NCBI RefSeq assembly: GCF_001598415.1
Contig: NZ_BCYX01000007.1
Coordinates: forward strand, 62,001 to 126,000
Reading direction: 5' to 3'
DNA length: 64,000 nucleotides
Source: Sphingomonas mali NBRC 15500
GTDB taxonomy: Bacteria; Pseudomonadota; Alphaproteobacteria; Sphingomonadales; Sphingomonadaceae
Positions within the stretch are counted from its first letter, which is position 1; every line of letters begins with the position of its first letter. Both the position numbers and the translations under genes were made by a program. Below the pieces are notes generated by a model, which saw only the letters and a list, made by a program, of their open reading frames with translations, was not told the origin of the DNA and did not search any database. Positions 7,165-16,950 of the stretch are shown here, one piece after another.

Positions 7165-10100
7165 CGCTCGCCTTTGGCGACAATTCCCCCCACATCACCG
7201 TCGCGACCCCTGGCGTCGGCAATGGGTCGATCGAGCGTTTCACCGCGCGGTTCAGCCAGCCGATGGTGGCGTTGGGCGATCCGCGCGCGCCGGCGCCCTT
7301 CGACGTCACCTGCGCGGTCGGCGGCCAGGGGCGCTGGGCCGATCAGCAGACGTTCGTGTGGGAGTTCGCAAACCCGCTGCCGGGCGGCACCAAGTGCGAG
7401 TTCAAGGTCAAGGCCGGGACCAAGAGCGTGTCGGGCTATGCGCTCAACGACAGCAACACTTACACGGTCGATGCCGGCGGACCGATGGCCAAGGCGATCC
7501 TGCCGGGCGAGAATAGCGACGAGATCGAGGAGGGCCAGGTCTTCCTGATCGCGGCCAATCTGCCGGCGACGCCGCAATCGGTCGGCGCCAATGCCTATTG
7601 CTCGGTCGCCGGTTTGGGCGAGAAGATCCCGGTCGACGTGCTGCCGCCCGACACCGCGGGCAAGCTGATCGCCGAGATGGGCACCGATAATAATTACGCG
7701 GTGCAGAGCTTCCTGGAGAGCGGCGGTCTGCCCGCGACGGTGCCGGCGAGCGAGGCCGATCGCGCCAAGGCTTATGAAGGCGTGACCGCGCTCCGCTGCC
7801 GCCGGCCGTTGCCGCCGGGGCACGATATGTCTTTGGTCTGGTCGGGCAAGATCGCCAGCGCGAGCGGCAAGCCCGCGGGCACCGATCAGCGCTTCGACTT
7901 CACCGTCCGCAAGCCGTTCGCGGCGCGCTTCGAATGCAGCCGCACCAATGCCCAGGCCGGCTGCAACCCGGTCGAGAAAGCCTATCTGCGCTTCACCGCG
8001 CCGATCCCGATGTCGCTCGCCAAACAGGTGAAGATCACCACCGCCGACGGCACGGTAATCGCGCCGGTATTCGACAAGGACGAGCAGAAATCGGCGACGA
8101 TCAGCGACATCAAGTTCGCCGCGCCGATGCCCTATGCGACCACCGCCAAGGTCTCGATCCCGGCGGACGTGAAGGACGAAAGCGGGCGGCCGCTGACCAA
8201 TGCCGAGCGCTTCCCGCTCGATATCCGCATCGACCAGGCGCCGCCGCTGGTGAAGTTCGCCGCGGGGTTCGGCATCCTGGAGGCCAAGGAAGGCGGCGTG
8301 CTGCCGGTCACGGTGCGCAATGTCGAGCCCTCGCTACAGGGCCAGAACCTCAATATCGGCGGACAGACGCTCCGCGTTGAGGGTTCGGACGGCAAGATCG
8401 CCGAATGGCTGCGCACGGTGAACTCCGCCGACGACACCAATATCGAGGATATCAAGAAGGGTGACGAGGTCGTCGGCCATATCCAGAATACCGGGGCGAC
8501 CCCGATCCTGACCGGCGCCAATGCCGGCGCGTCGATGAAGATCGGCCTGCCCGGCAAGGGCAAGGATTTCGAAGTGGTCGGCATCCCGCTGACCAAGCCC
8601 GGATTCTATGTCGTCGAGCTGGCCAGCCCGGTGCTGGGCCAGGCGTTGCTCGGCCGCAAGGCGCCGCGCTACGTCGCGACCGCCGCGCTCGTCACCAACA
8701 TGGCGGTCCATTTCAAATGGGGGCGCGAGAAGAGCCTGGCCTGGGTGACCAATCTCGACACCGGCCTGCCGGTCGGCAATGCCGCGGTCGCGGTGACCGA
8801 CAGCTGCACCGGGCAATTGCTCGCCAACGGCACCACCGACAAATCGGGCGCGGTGTTCATCCCCGCGGGCCTGCCGCAGCCGGAAACCTATGGCGGCTGC
8901 GACAGCGATTATCAGAACCACCCGCTGATGGTGTCGGCGCGCGCCGGCGACGATTTCAGCTTCACCCTGACCGATTGGGGCGAGGGCATCCGGCCGTACG
9001 ATTTCGACCTGCCTTATGGCTATTCGGCGCAGGGCGACGTGTTCCACACCGTGTTCGACCGCGCGCTGGTCCGCCAGGGCGAGACGATCCACATGAAGCA
9101 TATCCTGCGCCAGCCCGACGGCGCCGGGTTCGCGCTGGCGCCGGGCTTCTCGGGCACGCTCAGGCTGTCGCATCGCGGGTCGGACACCAATTTCGACTTG
9201 CCGCTGACGATCGACGCCAATGGCATCGGCGAAACCGAATGGACCGCGCCGCAGGGCGCGCCAATGGGCGATTACGACATTTCGGTGATCGACGGCGACA
9301 AGACGCTGTCGACCAATCAGTCGTTCAAGGTCGACGAATACAAGCTGCCGACAATGCGCGCGACAGTGACGGGTCCGAAGGAAGCGGCGATCCGACCCAA
9401 GTCGCTGCCGCTCGATCTGTTCGTCGGCTATCTGGCGGGCGGCGGCGCATCGAACCTGCCGGTCGAAATGCGGGTCGGCTATTTCGGACGCTCGGCCACG
9501 CCCGAGGGCTATGACGGCTATACGTTCGGCGGGACCGACGTCCAGGAAGGCACCAAGCCACTCAACGGCGATGGCGAGGAGGAAAGCGCGCCGCTGCCGC
9601 CGACCCAGACCCTGCCCGCGACCCTGGGCGGCGACGGCACGACGCGAACCACGGTCGACGTGCCCCAGGTCGACCAGGCGACCGACATGCTGGTCGAGAT
9701 GGATTACCAGGACGCCAATGGCGAAGTGCTGACCGCGTCGAAGCGCATCCCGATCTTCCCGTCGGCGGTGCAATTGGGCGCCAAGACCGACGGCTGGCTG
9801 ATGAAGCAGGACGATCTGCGCCTGAGCTTCGTCGCGCTCGACACAGACAACAAGCCCAAGAAGGGTCAGGCGATCAACGTCGCGCTCTACAGCCGTCAGG
9901 TGCTGACCGCGCGGCGTCGGCTGATCGGTGGCTTCTACGCGTACGACAACCAGATGAAGACGACCAAGCTCGGCGGATCGTGCAGCACGACCACCGACGA
10001 GCTCGGGCTCGCCAAATGCACGATCGATCCCGGCGTGTCGGGCGAAGTCTATATCGTCGCGACCACGCGCGATGCCGATGGCAATGTCTCGCGCGCGGTG

Positions 10101-12920
10101 CGCTCGGTATGGCTGGCGGGCGATGACGATTGGTGGTTCGGCGGCGACAATGGCGACCGGATGGACGTCATTCCTGAGCAACAGAGCTACAAGGCCGGTG
10201 AAACCGCGCGCTTCCAGGTTCGCATGCCGTTCCGTGAGGCGGAGGCTCTGGTCACGGTCGAGCGCGAAGGCGTGTTGTCGAGCTTCGTGACCAAATTGTC
10301 CGGCGCCAATCCGGTGGTCGAGGTCAAGATGCCGGGCAGCTACGCGCCCGACGTGTTCGTCTCGGTGATGGCGGTGCGTGGGCGCGCGCAGCCGGGCGTG
10401 TGGAGCTGGTTCCAGGGGATCGGCAAGGCCCTGGGCTTCACCAGCGCACCGAGCGAGGCGCAGGAACCGACCGCCTTGGTCGACCTCGCCAAGCCGAGCT
10501 ATCGCCTCGGCATCGCCAAGGTGAAGGTCGGCTGGGAAGCGCATCAATTGGGCGTGACGGTCAAGGCCAACAAGGAACGTTATGCCGCGCGCGATACCGC
10601 CACGGTCGACGTCTCGGTCAAGGGTCCCGACGGCAAGCCGGCCAGGACCGCCGACGTCGCGTTCGCCGCGGTCGACCAGGCGCTGTTGCAGCTCGCGCCC
10701 AATGACAGCTGGAATGTGCTCGACGCGATGATGGGCGACCGGCCCTTGTCGGTGCTCACCGCGACCGCGCAGACCCAGGTGGTGGGCAAGCGCCATTACG
10801 GCAAGAAAGCGGTCGAGGCCGGTGGTGGCGGCGGCGGCGATCTGTCGGGGTTGAACCGCGAGAATTTCCAGCCGGTCTTGCTGTGGAAGGGTCGCGTGGC
10901 GCTCGACGCCAATGGCCACGCCCAGGTGCCGGTCCCGCTCAACGATGCGCTGACCAGCTTCAAGCTGGTGGCGATCGCGACCGACGGCGCGCAATTGTTC
11001 GGCACCGGCAGCACCGATATCCGCACCGCGCAGGATCTGTCGGTCTATGCCGGCCTGCCCAGCCTGGTCCGTACCGGCGACCAATATGCCGCCGGCTTCA
11101 CGCTCAGGAACGGTTCCGACAAGCCGATGACGGTGACCGCGAATGTCGCGCTCGAACCGCGGATCGCCAAGGGCAATCCGATCACGGTGACGATCCCGGC
11201 CGGCGGCGCCGCGCCGATCGCCTGGAACCTGACCGCGCCGGCGCAAGGCGGCCAGCTCAAATGGACGGTCAGCGCAAAGTCGTCGGACGGCAAGGCGGTC
11301 GACAAGATGACCACCGTCCAGGACGTCGTGCCCGCGGTGCCGACCGAGGTCTGGGCGGCGACGCTCGCCCGGGTCGGGCCCAACACCTCGATCGCGATCA
11401 CCCCACCCAAGGGCGCGCTCCCCGGCTTCGGCGTGGTCGATATCAAGCTCGACGACAGCCTGGCGCCACCGCTCGAGGGCGTGCGCCGCTTCATGGCGGC
11501 CTATCCCTATGATTGCTTCGAGCAGCGGCTCAGCCGGATCGTCGCCTTGGGCGATTCCGCCGGCTGGATCCAGCTCGCGGGGGAAATCCCGACCTATCAG
11601 GCAGACGACGGCCTGCTGCGCTATTGGCCGCAGGCCTCGCTCAAGGGGTCGGAAGCGCTGACTTCCTATGTCCTCGAACTGACCAGCGACGCCGGTCTGC
11701 CGATCCCCGATGCCGCCAAGACCAGGATGGTCGAGGGGCTGAAGGCCGTGCTCGACGGGCGCTTGCGGCATGAGGATTATGGCGATGTTCGGCTGCAACG
11801 GCTGAATGCGTTCAACGCGCTCGCCCGCGCCGGCGCGGCGACGCCGGCGATGCTTGGCCAGATCGGCATCACGCCGCAGGAAATGCCGACCTCTATGCTG
11901 TCCGACTATATGGTCGCGCTCGACAAGGTGTCGGGGCTGGCCAATGCCAACGCCCTGCGCGGGACCGCCGAGAACGTGCTGCGCACGCGATTGGTCTATG
12001 AAGGGACACGGCTCGATCTCTCGGATCAGTCGAATGCGCCCTGGTGGTTGATGTCGTCGGGCGACGAGGGCGCGATCAAGGCAGTGATCGCGACGCTCGG
12101 CCGGCCGGGCTGGAATGACGATGCGCCCAAGATGATGGTCGGCGTGTCGCTGCGCCAGCAGCGCGGGCGCTGGGACACCACCACCGCCAACGCCTGGGGC
12201 ACGATCGCGGCGAAGAAGTTCGGCGGGCTCTATCCGGCGAGCGCGATCATGGGGACGACCAGCCTGAGCCTGGGGCAACAATCGGTCCTGAAATCCTGGC
12301 CGCTGGCCGCCGACGCGCGCAAGGCGAGCTTCGCTCTGCCCTCGGTCCAGACGCCACTGTTGCTGCGGCAATCGGCAGGCGCGGGGCCATGGGCGACGGT
12401 CCAGGTCTCGGCGGCGGTGCCGCTGACCCAGCCGCTGTTCGCCGGCTACCGCGTGTCGAAGAAGGTCGAGCCGGTCAGCCAGCGGGTGAAGGGCCAGTAT
12501 AGCCGCGGCGACGTGCTCAAGGTGACCTTGCTGGTCGAGGCGACCGCCGAGCGCAATTGGGTGGTGGTCAACGACCCGATCCCGGCGGGCGCGACGTTAG
12601 TCAGCGATCTCGGCGGCCAGTCGCAGATGCTCGCCGGGCAGGAGCAGGCCGGCGGCGGCTCGCGGTTCAGCGTGACCGACAAGGACGGCAAGCTGTGGGA
12701 CGTCCAGGCCGGGGTCTCGCCCGCGTACATCGAGCGGCGGCGCGATTCGTGGCGCGGCTTTTTCGACTGGGTCCCGCGCGGCAATTTCGCCGTCGTCTAT
12801 CTGATGCGGCTCAACGGCGCGGGCACGTTCAGCATGCCGTCGACGCGGGTCGAGGCAATGTACTCGCCCTCGATCAACGCCCAATTGCCCAATGCGTCGA
12901 TGACCATCGCGCAGAAGTGA
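7116..12920 (+). CDS. Bacterial alpha-2-macroglobulin family protein
   Basis: Giant periplasmic protease trap (1934 aa) thought to protect the envelope from hostile proteases by snaring them when a bait region is cut. It has a signal peptide (residues 1-20), a long series of macroglobulin-like beta domains, and the thioester motif CFEQ at C1467-Q1470, where most relatives have CLEQ. The E. coli counterpart is a lipoprotein; here no lipobox cysteine follows the signal peptide, so the protein should be soluble. It precedes pbpC, the conserved partner expected for this family (wall repair coupled to protease defence). An AAGGGGGATGT sequence sets the start. Confidence 0.93.
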   Translation: MKLAARLAVLALALSPALAFGDNSPHITVATPGVGNGSIERFTARFSQPMVALGDPRAPAPFDVTCAVGGQGRWADQQTFVWEFANPLPGGTKCEFKVKAGTKSVSGYALNDSNTYTVDAGGPMAKAILPGENSDEIEEGQVFLIAANLPATPQSVGANAYCSVAGLGEKIPVDVLPPDTAGKLIAEMGTDNNYAVQSFLESGGLPATVPASEADRAKAYEGVTALRCRRPLPPGHDMSLVWSGKIASASGKPAGTDQRFDFTVRKPFAARFECSRTNAQAGCNPVEKAYLRFTAPIPMSLAKQVKITTADGTVIAPVFDKDEQKSATISDIKFAAPMPYATTAKVSIPADVKDESGRPLTNAERFPLDIRIDQAPPLVKFAAGFGILEAKEGGVLPVTVRNVEPSLQGQNLNIGGQTLRVEGSDGKIAEWLRTVNSADDTNIEDIKKGDEVVGHIQNTGATPILTGANAGASMKIGLPGKGKDFEVVGIPLTKPGFYVVELASPVLGQALLGRKAPRYVATAALVTNMAVHFKWGREKSLAWVTNLDTGLPVGNAAVAVTDSCTGQLLANGTTDKSGAVFIPAGLPQPETYGGCDSDYQNHPLMVSARAGDDFSFTLTDWGEGIRPYDFDLPYGYSAQGDVFHTVFDRALVRQGETIHMKHILRQPDGAGFALAPGFSGTLRLSHRGSDTNFDLPLTIDANGIGETEWTAPQGAPMGDYDISVIDGDKTLSTNQSFKVDEYKLPTMRATVTGPKEAAIRPKSLPLDLFVGYLAGGGASNLPVEMRVGYFGRSATPEGYDGYTFGGTDVQEGTKPLNGDGEEESAPLPPTQTLPATLGGDGTTRTTVDVPQVDQATDMLVEMDYQDANGEVLTASKRIPIFPSAVQLGAKTDGWLMKQDDLRLSFVALDTDNKPKKGQAINVALYSRQVLTARRRLIGGFYAYDNQMKTTKLGGSCSTTTDELGLAKCTIDPGVSGEVYIVATTRDADGNVSRAVRSVWLAGDDDWWFGGDNGDRMDVIPEQQSYKAGETARFQVRMPFREAEALVTVEREGVLSSFVTKLSGANPVVEVKMPGSYAPDVFVSVMAVRGRAQPGVWSWFQGIGKALGFTSAPSEAQEPTALVDLAKPSYRLGIAKVKVGWEAHQLGVTVKANKERYAARDTATVDVSVKGPDGKPARTADVAFAAVDQALLQLAPNDSWNVLDAMMGDRPLSVLTATAQTQVVGKRHYGKKAVEAGGGGGGDLSGLNRENFQPVLLWKGRVALDANGHAQVPVPLNDALTSFKLVAIATDGAQLFGTGSTDIRTAQDLSVYAGLPSLVRTGDQYAAGFTLRNGSDKPMTVTANVALEPRIAKGNPITVTIPAGGAAPIAWNLTAPAQGGQLKWTVSAKSSDGKAVDKMTTVQDVVPAVPTEVWAATLARVGPNTSIAITPPKGALPGFGVVDIKLDDSLAPPLEGVRRFMAAYPYDCFEQRLSRIVALGDSAGWIQLAGEIPTYQADDGLLRYWPQASLKGSEALTSYVLELTSDAGLPIPDAAKTRMVEGLKAVLDGRLRHEDYGDVRLQRLNAFNALARAGAATPAMLGQIGITPQEMPTSMLSDYMVALDKVSGLANANALRGTAENVLRTRLVYEGTRLDLSDQSNAPWWLMSSGDEGAIKAVIATLGRPGWNDDAPKMMVGVSLRQQRGRWDTTTANAWGTIAAKKFGGLYPASAIMGTTSLSLGQQSVLKSWPLAADARKASFALPSVQTPLLLRQSAGAGPWATVQVSAAVPLTQPLFAGYRVSKKVEPVSQRVKGQYSRGDVLKVTLLVEATAERNWVVVNDPIPAGATLVSDLGGQSQMLAGQEQAGGGSRFSVTDKDGKLWDVQAGVSPAYIERRRDSWRGFFDWVPRGNFAVVYLMRLNGAGTFSMPSTRVEAMYSPSINAQLPNASMTIAQK

Positions 12921-13190
12921 TGGGGTTCGGGTGTAGGCCAAGAACGCCCCTCCCTTTCAGGGCAGGGCGATCGCAGATTGATTTTGGGGTGAGTGCAGAG
13001 CTGTGCCGTGGAGTTCGACCGTCATGCCGGACTTGTTCCGGCATCCAACGCTCCCCAGTGGACGGATTCCGTTGTGGAGGGTTGGACCCCGGGACGAGCC
13101 CGGGGTGACGAGGGGTGGAGCGGATCGAACACCATCCCGCGAGGCGTCCTCAATAATCCCGGCGAGATTTGAAGTTCTAGGTATCGTGCG
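12921..13190. other. Intergenic region with a paired-hairpin repeat
   Basis: The 270 bases between the alpha-2-macroglobulin and pbpC genes hold a paired hairpin repeat (13021-13109) and no credible coding frame. The repeat might reduce read-through into pbpC. Confidence 0.5.
13021..13109. repeat. Paired-hairpin dispersed repeat, copy 1
   Basis: Two short hairpins face each other: ATGCCGGACTTGTTCCGGCA (13024 on) and ACCCCGGGACGAGCCCGGGG (13086 on). The outer edges are GTCA and TGAC. The same architecture recurs at 16842-16927 and 25626-25719, in either orientation, always between genes. Confidence 0.85.
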
Positions 13191-15416
13191 ATGAGCGGGT
13201 GGCGTGACCGCTTGCGGTCGGCCTGGGCATGGGGCCGGGCGGTCGAGACGCGGGTGGACGACGGTATCGCCGCCGCCGGGCGCTGGCTGGTCGACCACCG
13301 CCCGCGCACCCGCGCGCACTGGATCGTCGCGACCCTCGGTCTGCTCGTCGTCGCGGGCGGGGTGGTCGACTATCTGACCCTGCCCCCGCCGATCCCGAGC
13401 TATCGCGACGTCCGCGCCGGCTGGAAATCGTCCGAGGCGTGGCTCTACGATCGGCACGGCGTGCTGATCGATTCGTCGCGAGTCGATTATGCCCGGCGCC
13501 GCCTGGCCTGGGTCACGCTCGACAAGGTCGCGGATACGACGAGGACGACCTTGGTCGCCGCGGAAGACCACCGCTTCTACAGCCATTGGGGAGTCGACTG
13601 GCTGGCGAGCCTGGGCGCGCTGCGCGACCGGATCGAGGGGCGAAAGTCGCGCGGCGCCTCGACGCTCAGCATGCAGCTGGCGGGGTTCCTCTCGCCCGAC
13701 CTTGCCCGGCCAGGCGCGCGCGGCTGGCTCGACAAGATCCGCCAGATGCGCGCGGGCTGGGAAGTCGAGAACGACTGGAACAAGGACGAGATCCTCGAAG
13801 CCTATCTCAACCTCGCCGGTTTCCGCGGCGAGGCGCAGGGGATCGGCGCCGCCGCGCTCGGGCTGTTCGGCAAGACGCCCGACGCGCTCAGCCGCGACGA
13901 CGCGCTGATGCTGGCCGCCTTGCTGCCCGATCCGCAAGCGGGGGCAGGATCGGTGGCACGGCGCGCGTGCCTGCTCAGTCACGAGAAGGATTGCTCGCGC
14001 TTCGAGGGCGAGGCCTATTCGATGCTCGGTCCGGCGCGCAGTCTGGCGCTCGACCCCGGACTCGCGCCGCACCTCGCCAACAAATTGCTGACCAAGCCGG
14101 GGCTGCGCGTCACCACGACGCTCGACGCCGATATCCAGCGGACCGCGATCGCCGCGCTCAAGCGCCAGCTCGAGGGGCTCGGCGGCAGCCGCGCGCGTGA
14201 CGGCGCGGTGGTGGTGCTCGACAATGCGACCGGCGATGTGCTCGCTTATGTCGGCGGGATCGGCGGCAATTCGACCGCGCCCTCGGTCGATGGCGCGGGA
14301 TCGTACCGCCAGGCGGGATCGACGCTGAAGCCGTTCCTTTATGCCGAGGCGATCGAGAAGGGATATCTCACCCCCGCTTCGATCCTCGACGATTCGCCGG
14401 TCCAGCTCGACACCGCATCGGGGCTCTACGTCCCGCAGAATTACGACAAGGGGTTCAAGGGGCCGGTATCGGCGCGCTCGGCGCTGGCGGGATCGCTCAA
14501 TGTGCCCGCGGTGCGCACCCTGCTGCTGATCGGGGTCGATTCGTTCCGCGATCGGCTGTGGGACACCGGCTATCAGGGGCTGGTCGAGGACGGCGATTAT
14601 TACGGCTTTTCGCTCGCGCTCGGCTCGGCCGAGGTGACCTTGCTCGAACAGGCCAATGCCTATCGCAGCCTTGCCAATGCCGGTCGCTGGGCGCCGGTGC
14701 GGATGACGGCCAGCGACCCGGTCCCGGCGTCCAAGCCGATCACCACGCCGCAAGCCGCGTGGATCGTCGCCGACATGATGGCCGATCCGAATGCGCGCGC
14801 GGTCACGTTCGGGCTCGATTCGTCGCTGCGGCTGCCGTTCTGGGCGGCGGTGAAGACGGGCACGTCGAAGGCGATGCGCGACAATTGGTGCGTCGGCTTT
14901 TCCGATCGCTACACCGTCGCGGTGTGGGTCGGGAACATGGAAGGCGACCCGATGCGCGCGGTGTCGGGGACCAGCGGTGCGGCACCGGTATGGCGCGACG
15001 TGATGCTGGCGCTCCACGCCGACCGCCCGAGCAAGGCGCCGCCGATGCCGAACGGGGTGGAGGCACGCGCGATCCGCTTCGCCGACAATATCGAACAGCC
15101 GCGACGCGAATATTTCCTGGCGGGGACCGGGATGAACGTTGTCACCGCGGCCCCCGACACATCACGCCGCCCGCGCATCACCAATCCGGTGTCGGGCAGC
15201 GTCTACGCGATCGACCCCGACATCCCGATCGATCGCCAGCGCCTCGCCGTCGCTGTTTCAGGCGACGCGGTCACGCATCGGCTGGTGCTCGACAAGAAGG
15301 ACCTAGGCGACGCCAGCACCGCGCCGCTGATCCTGCCCGGGCCGGGGCGGCACCGGCTAGCGCTGCTCGATCTATCCGGGAAAGTGGTGGATCAGGTGAT
15401 GTTCACGATGCGGTGA
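13191..15416 (+). CDS. pbpC: Penicillin-binding protein 1C
   Basis: Bifunctional peptidoglycan synthase anchored in the inner membrane by a helix at about 44-63. The glycosyltransferase domain shows the catalytic E125 in EDHRFYSHWG and GASTLSMQLA at 155-164. The transpeptidase domain has S377-T-L-K380, S435-L-N437 and K555-T-G. A C-terminal BiPBP_C-type beta domain begins near 658. Length (741 aa) fits PBP1C. It follows the alpha-2-macroglobulin gene as in many Proteobacteria, consistent with a shared defence and repair role. The ribosome binding site is weak. Confidence 0.93.
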   Translation: MSGWRDRLRSAWAWGRAVETRVDDGIAAAGRWLVDHRPRTRAHWIVATLGLLVVAGGVVDYLTLPPPIPSYRDVRAGWKSSEAWLYDRHGVLIDSSRVDYARRRLAWVTLDKVADTTRTTLVAAEDHRFYSHWGVDWLASLGALRDRIEGRKSRGASTLSMQLAGFLSPDLARPGARGWLDKIRQMRAGWEVENDWNKDEILEAYLNLAGFRGEAQGIGAAALGLFGKTPDALSRDDALMLAALLPDPQAGAGSVARRACLLSHEKDCSRFEGEAYSMLGPARSLALDPGLAPHLANKLLTKPGLRVTTTLDADIQRTAIAALKRQLEGLGGSRARDGAVVVLDNATGDVLAYVGGIGGNSTAPSVDGAGSYRQAGSTLKPFLYAEAIEKGYLTPASILDDSPVQLDTASGLYVPQNYDKGFKGPVSARSALAGSLNVPAVRTLLLIGVDSFRDRLWDTGYQGLVEDGDYYGFSLALGSAEVTLLEQANAYRSLANAGRWAPVRMTASDPVPASKPITTPQAAWIVADMMADPNARAVTFGLDSSLRLPFWAAVKTGTSKAMRDNWCVGFSDRYTVAVWVGNMEGDPMRAVSGTSGAAPVWRDVMLALHADRPSKAPPMPNGVEARAIRFADNIEQPRREYFLAGTGMNVVTAAPDTSRRPRITNPVSGSVYAIDPDIPIDRQRLAVAVSGDAVTHRLVLDKKDLGDASTAPLILPGPGRHRLALLDLSGKVVDQVMFTMR

Positions 15417-15421
15417 AGAAT

Positions 15422-15553
15422 CCCTCTCCCTGTGGGAGAGGGAGGGAGCGCCGAAGGCGCGGAAGGGTGAGGGCAGTCGGAAGCTTCTTTACCTGCCCTC
15501 ACCTTCCCACTCGGCTATGCCGAGCGGGCCCCTTCCTCTCCCAAAGGGAGAGG
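15422..15553. repeat. Multi-stem palindromic repeat, family 2 copy 1
   Basis: Three nested or successive stems: CCCTCTCCC/GGGAGAGGG (15422-15442), GGTGAGGGCAG/CTGCCCTCACC (15466-15503), and CCTCTCCC/GGGAGAGG (15535-15553). The last is followed by AGCTTTT and may act as the pbpC terminator. A related element lies at 31245-31440. Confidence 0.75.
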
Positions 15554-15560
15554 AGCTTTT
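15535..15560 (+). terminator. Probable pbpC terminator
   Basis: The stem CCTCTCCC-AAA-GGGAGAGG is followed by AGCTTTT on the plus strand. It is the right end of the larger palindromic repeat. Confidence 0.6.
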
Positions 15561-15665
15561 AGACTAGCTTCACGATGGCGACGATCGACGCGACTCAGAC
15601 GTAGCGGCAGCTTACCATGAATTGCGGGCGTTGCGGCGAGCAGAAGGGAAGTTTAGCATCGCGCT

Positions 15666-16100
15666 ATGCAACCGGTGGCCACACTAATTATTGATAATCG
15701 TAACACCGATTTGGCAGACCTCGCGGTTCCGGAGATGAGTCTCAGCTCCGCTCGGGCGACCATGGTGCCACACGAATTCAGCCTCTCTTTGAAGACCGCG
15801 TGTGCTATCGAGATCTTGGCACCGAAGTATGACCGTCTGGTCGACGAGCTGCGAAAAGACGATGAGGTTACCGGCTGCGCCTACGACGCTCTTGCGAAGA
15901 CTGGTTATCCGGCCTTTGAATTAATTACCCAGAATGAAGAGGCGCTGCTCGTAGTGTTAGGGCATCATCTGCGTGACGAGTTGTTTGCCGCGTTTTCAGG
16001 AGATCGCAAGGCGCCAACTTATTGGCTTGATGCCGTAACTAAGTGCGAATCTGACGGTCTCAACATTCGTATCCATGGTGTCTGTTACAGCGAGGCCTAA
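15666..16100 (+). CDS. Hypothetical protein, 144 aa
   Basis: Not recognised. The frame is free-standing with an AAGGGAAG ribosome binding site shortly before the ATG. The protein is soluble, mixed alpha/beta and acidic, with no signal peptide or membrane segment, and has cysteines at about 46, 71 and 128. The DNA is visibly AT-richer than its neighbours (for example ATTATTGATAATCGTAAC near 15687), and codon choice is less G/C-biased, which suggests recent acquisition. It lies between a palindromic repeat and an RcnB-like gene. Confidence 0.6.
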   Translation: MQPVATLIIDNRNTDLADLAVPEMSLSSARATMVPHEFSLSLKTACAIEILAPKYDRLVDELRKDDEVTGCAYDALAKTGYPAFELITQNEEALLVVLGHHLRDELFAAFSGDRKAPTYWLDAVTKCESDGLNIRIHGVCYSEA

Positions 16101-16167
16101 CCTGACGTCCGCACCCGCGTTCCACCGGACGGCTGCCGGCCGCCGATCGGCATCAAAAGCTATCGCC

Positions 16168-16217
16168 AAAAAAAAACGGGGCGTCCGGGCGGGCATTGAA
16201 TTCGCCCGGACGCCCCG
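16168..16217 (-). terminator. Rho-independent terminator of the RcnB-like gene
   Basis: A perfect 14-bp stem, CGGGGCGTCCGGGC (16177-16190) with its complement at 16204-16217, is followed on the minus strand by a run of nine T. It sits just after the stop of the RcnB-like gene. Confidence 0.95.
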
Positions 16218-16232
16218 CCTTCCACTGGGAGC

Positions 16233-16694
16233 TTACCAGTAGAAGTGGTTGATCACGCGCAGCACAACGCCGCGGCGCGTGTCGATCAGCAGGACGTCGT
16301 CATAATGGCGCACCCAGCGCTGGCCGTAGCCGGCGGGCGGCAGGCGATAACGCCACGGATCGTTGATCCAATAGGCCGAGCCCCAATAGGTCGGCGCGAT
16401 GCGCACGCCGGGGCGGAAGGCATAATAACGGAACGGCGCGCGCCAATTGCCGCGCGAATAGATGCCGCGGTTGCGGTTGCGCCAGTCGCGCCAGTCATTG
16501 TCGGCCCAGCGGCGGTTGCGGTCCTCGCGCCAGTCGCGGCGGTCCTCGCGCAGCTCGCGACGGTCGCGTTGCAGGTCGCGGCGGTCTTCCCGGATCTCGC
16601 GACGGTCGTGACGGACTTGGCCCCAGGATTGCGCTTGCGCCGCGACCGGCATGGCGGTCGCCGCGATCAGCGCGGTGAGGATCAGTGTACGCAT
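16233..16694 (-). CDS. RcnB-like periplasmic protein
   Basis: Small exported protein (153 aa) resembling the RcnB family, whose E. coli member modulates nickel and cobalt efflux. A signal peptide covers residues 1-22. Residues 28-60 are a highly charged run of repeated DRR(E/D)(L/I/W)RED units, probably a long helix. The C-terminal half has the family's YRLPPAGYGQRWVRHYDDVLLID pattern (shown here in part: WVRHYDDVLLID). The ATG at 16694 is chosen because GAAGGGAG precedes it and gives a clean signal peptide. No metal exporter gene is adjacent, so a metal role is not proven. Confidence 0.82.
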   Translation of the reverse strand: MRTLILTALIAATAMPVAAQAQSWGQVRHDRREIREDRRDLQRDRRELREDRRDWREDRNRRWADNDWRDWRNRNRGIYSRGNWRAPFRYYAFRPGVRIAPTYWGSAYWINDPWRYRLPPAGYGQRWVRHYDDVLLIDTRRGVVLRVINHFYW

Positions 16695-16841
16695 GATCGT
16701 CTCCCTTCTTTTTCCGAACGGCACGTCTCCAGCGCCGCCATGTCGGAGAGGATTAGGGCGGCGACGCTGAACGCGTCGCGAACGCGTCGGTCAGGTTACA
16801 GCAAGGATTTGGGTGAGCTGCGGGCGGTAGATTTCTTCCTC

Positions 16842-16927
16842 GTCACCCCGGCCTTGTGCCGGGGTCCAACGCACCCCAAGCGATATCGCTTGCGGCTCCT
16901 TGGATGCCGGAACGAGTCCGGCATGAC
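16842..16927. repeat. Paired-hairpin dispersed repeat, copy 2
   Basis: Hairpins ACCCCGGCCTTGTGCCGGGG (16845 on) and ATGCCGGAACGAGTCCGGCA (16904 on), with outer GTCA and TGAC. Relative to copy 1 the order of the two hairpins is swapped. It lies just after the bamE stop and may end its transcript. Confidence 0.85.
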
Positions 16928-16950
16928 GAAATAGAGTATAGCCTGGTGGC

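Noticed and set aside
8334..12371. A 1345-codon open frame on the minus strand opposite the alpha-2-macroglobulin gene
   Set aside because: It is a GC-rich antisense shadow: His/Arg/Ala-heavy composition, no family, and it lies fully within a recognised gene.
12957..15017. A 686-codon minus-strand frame opposite pbpC
   Set aside because: Arg/Gly/Pro-rich shadow of pbpC without domain features.
15422..15553. A CRISPR array or tRNA cluster
   Set aside because: The palindromes are not regularly spaced direct repeats, and no cloverleaf or conserved T-loop is seen.
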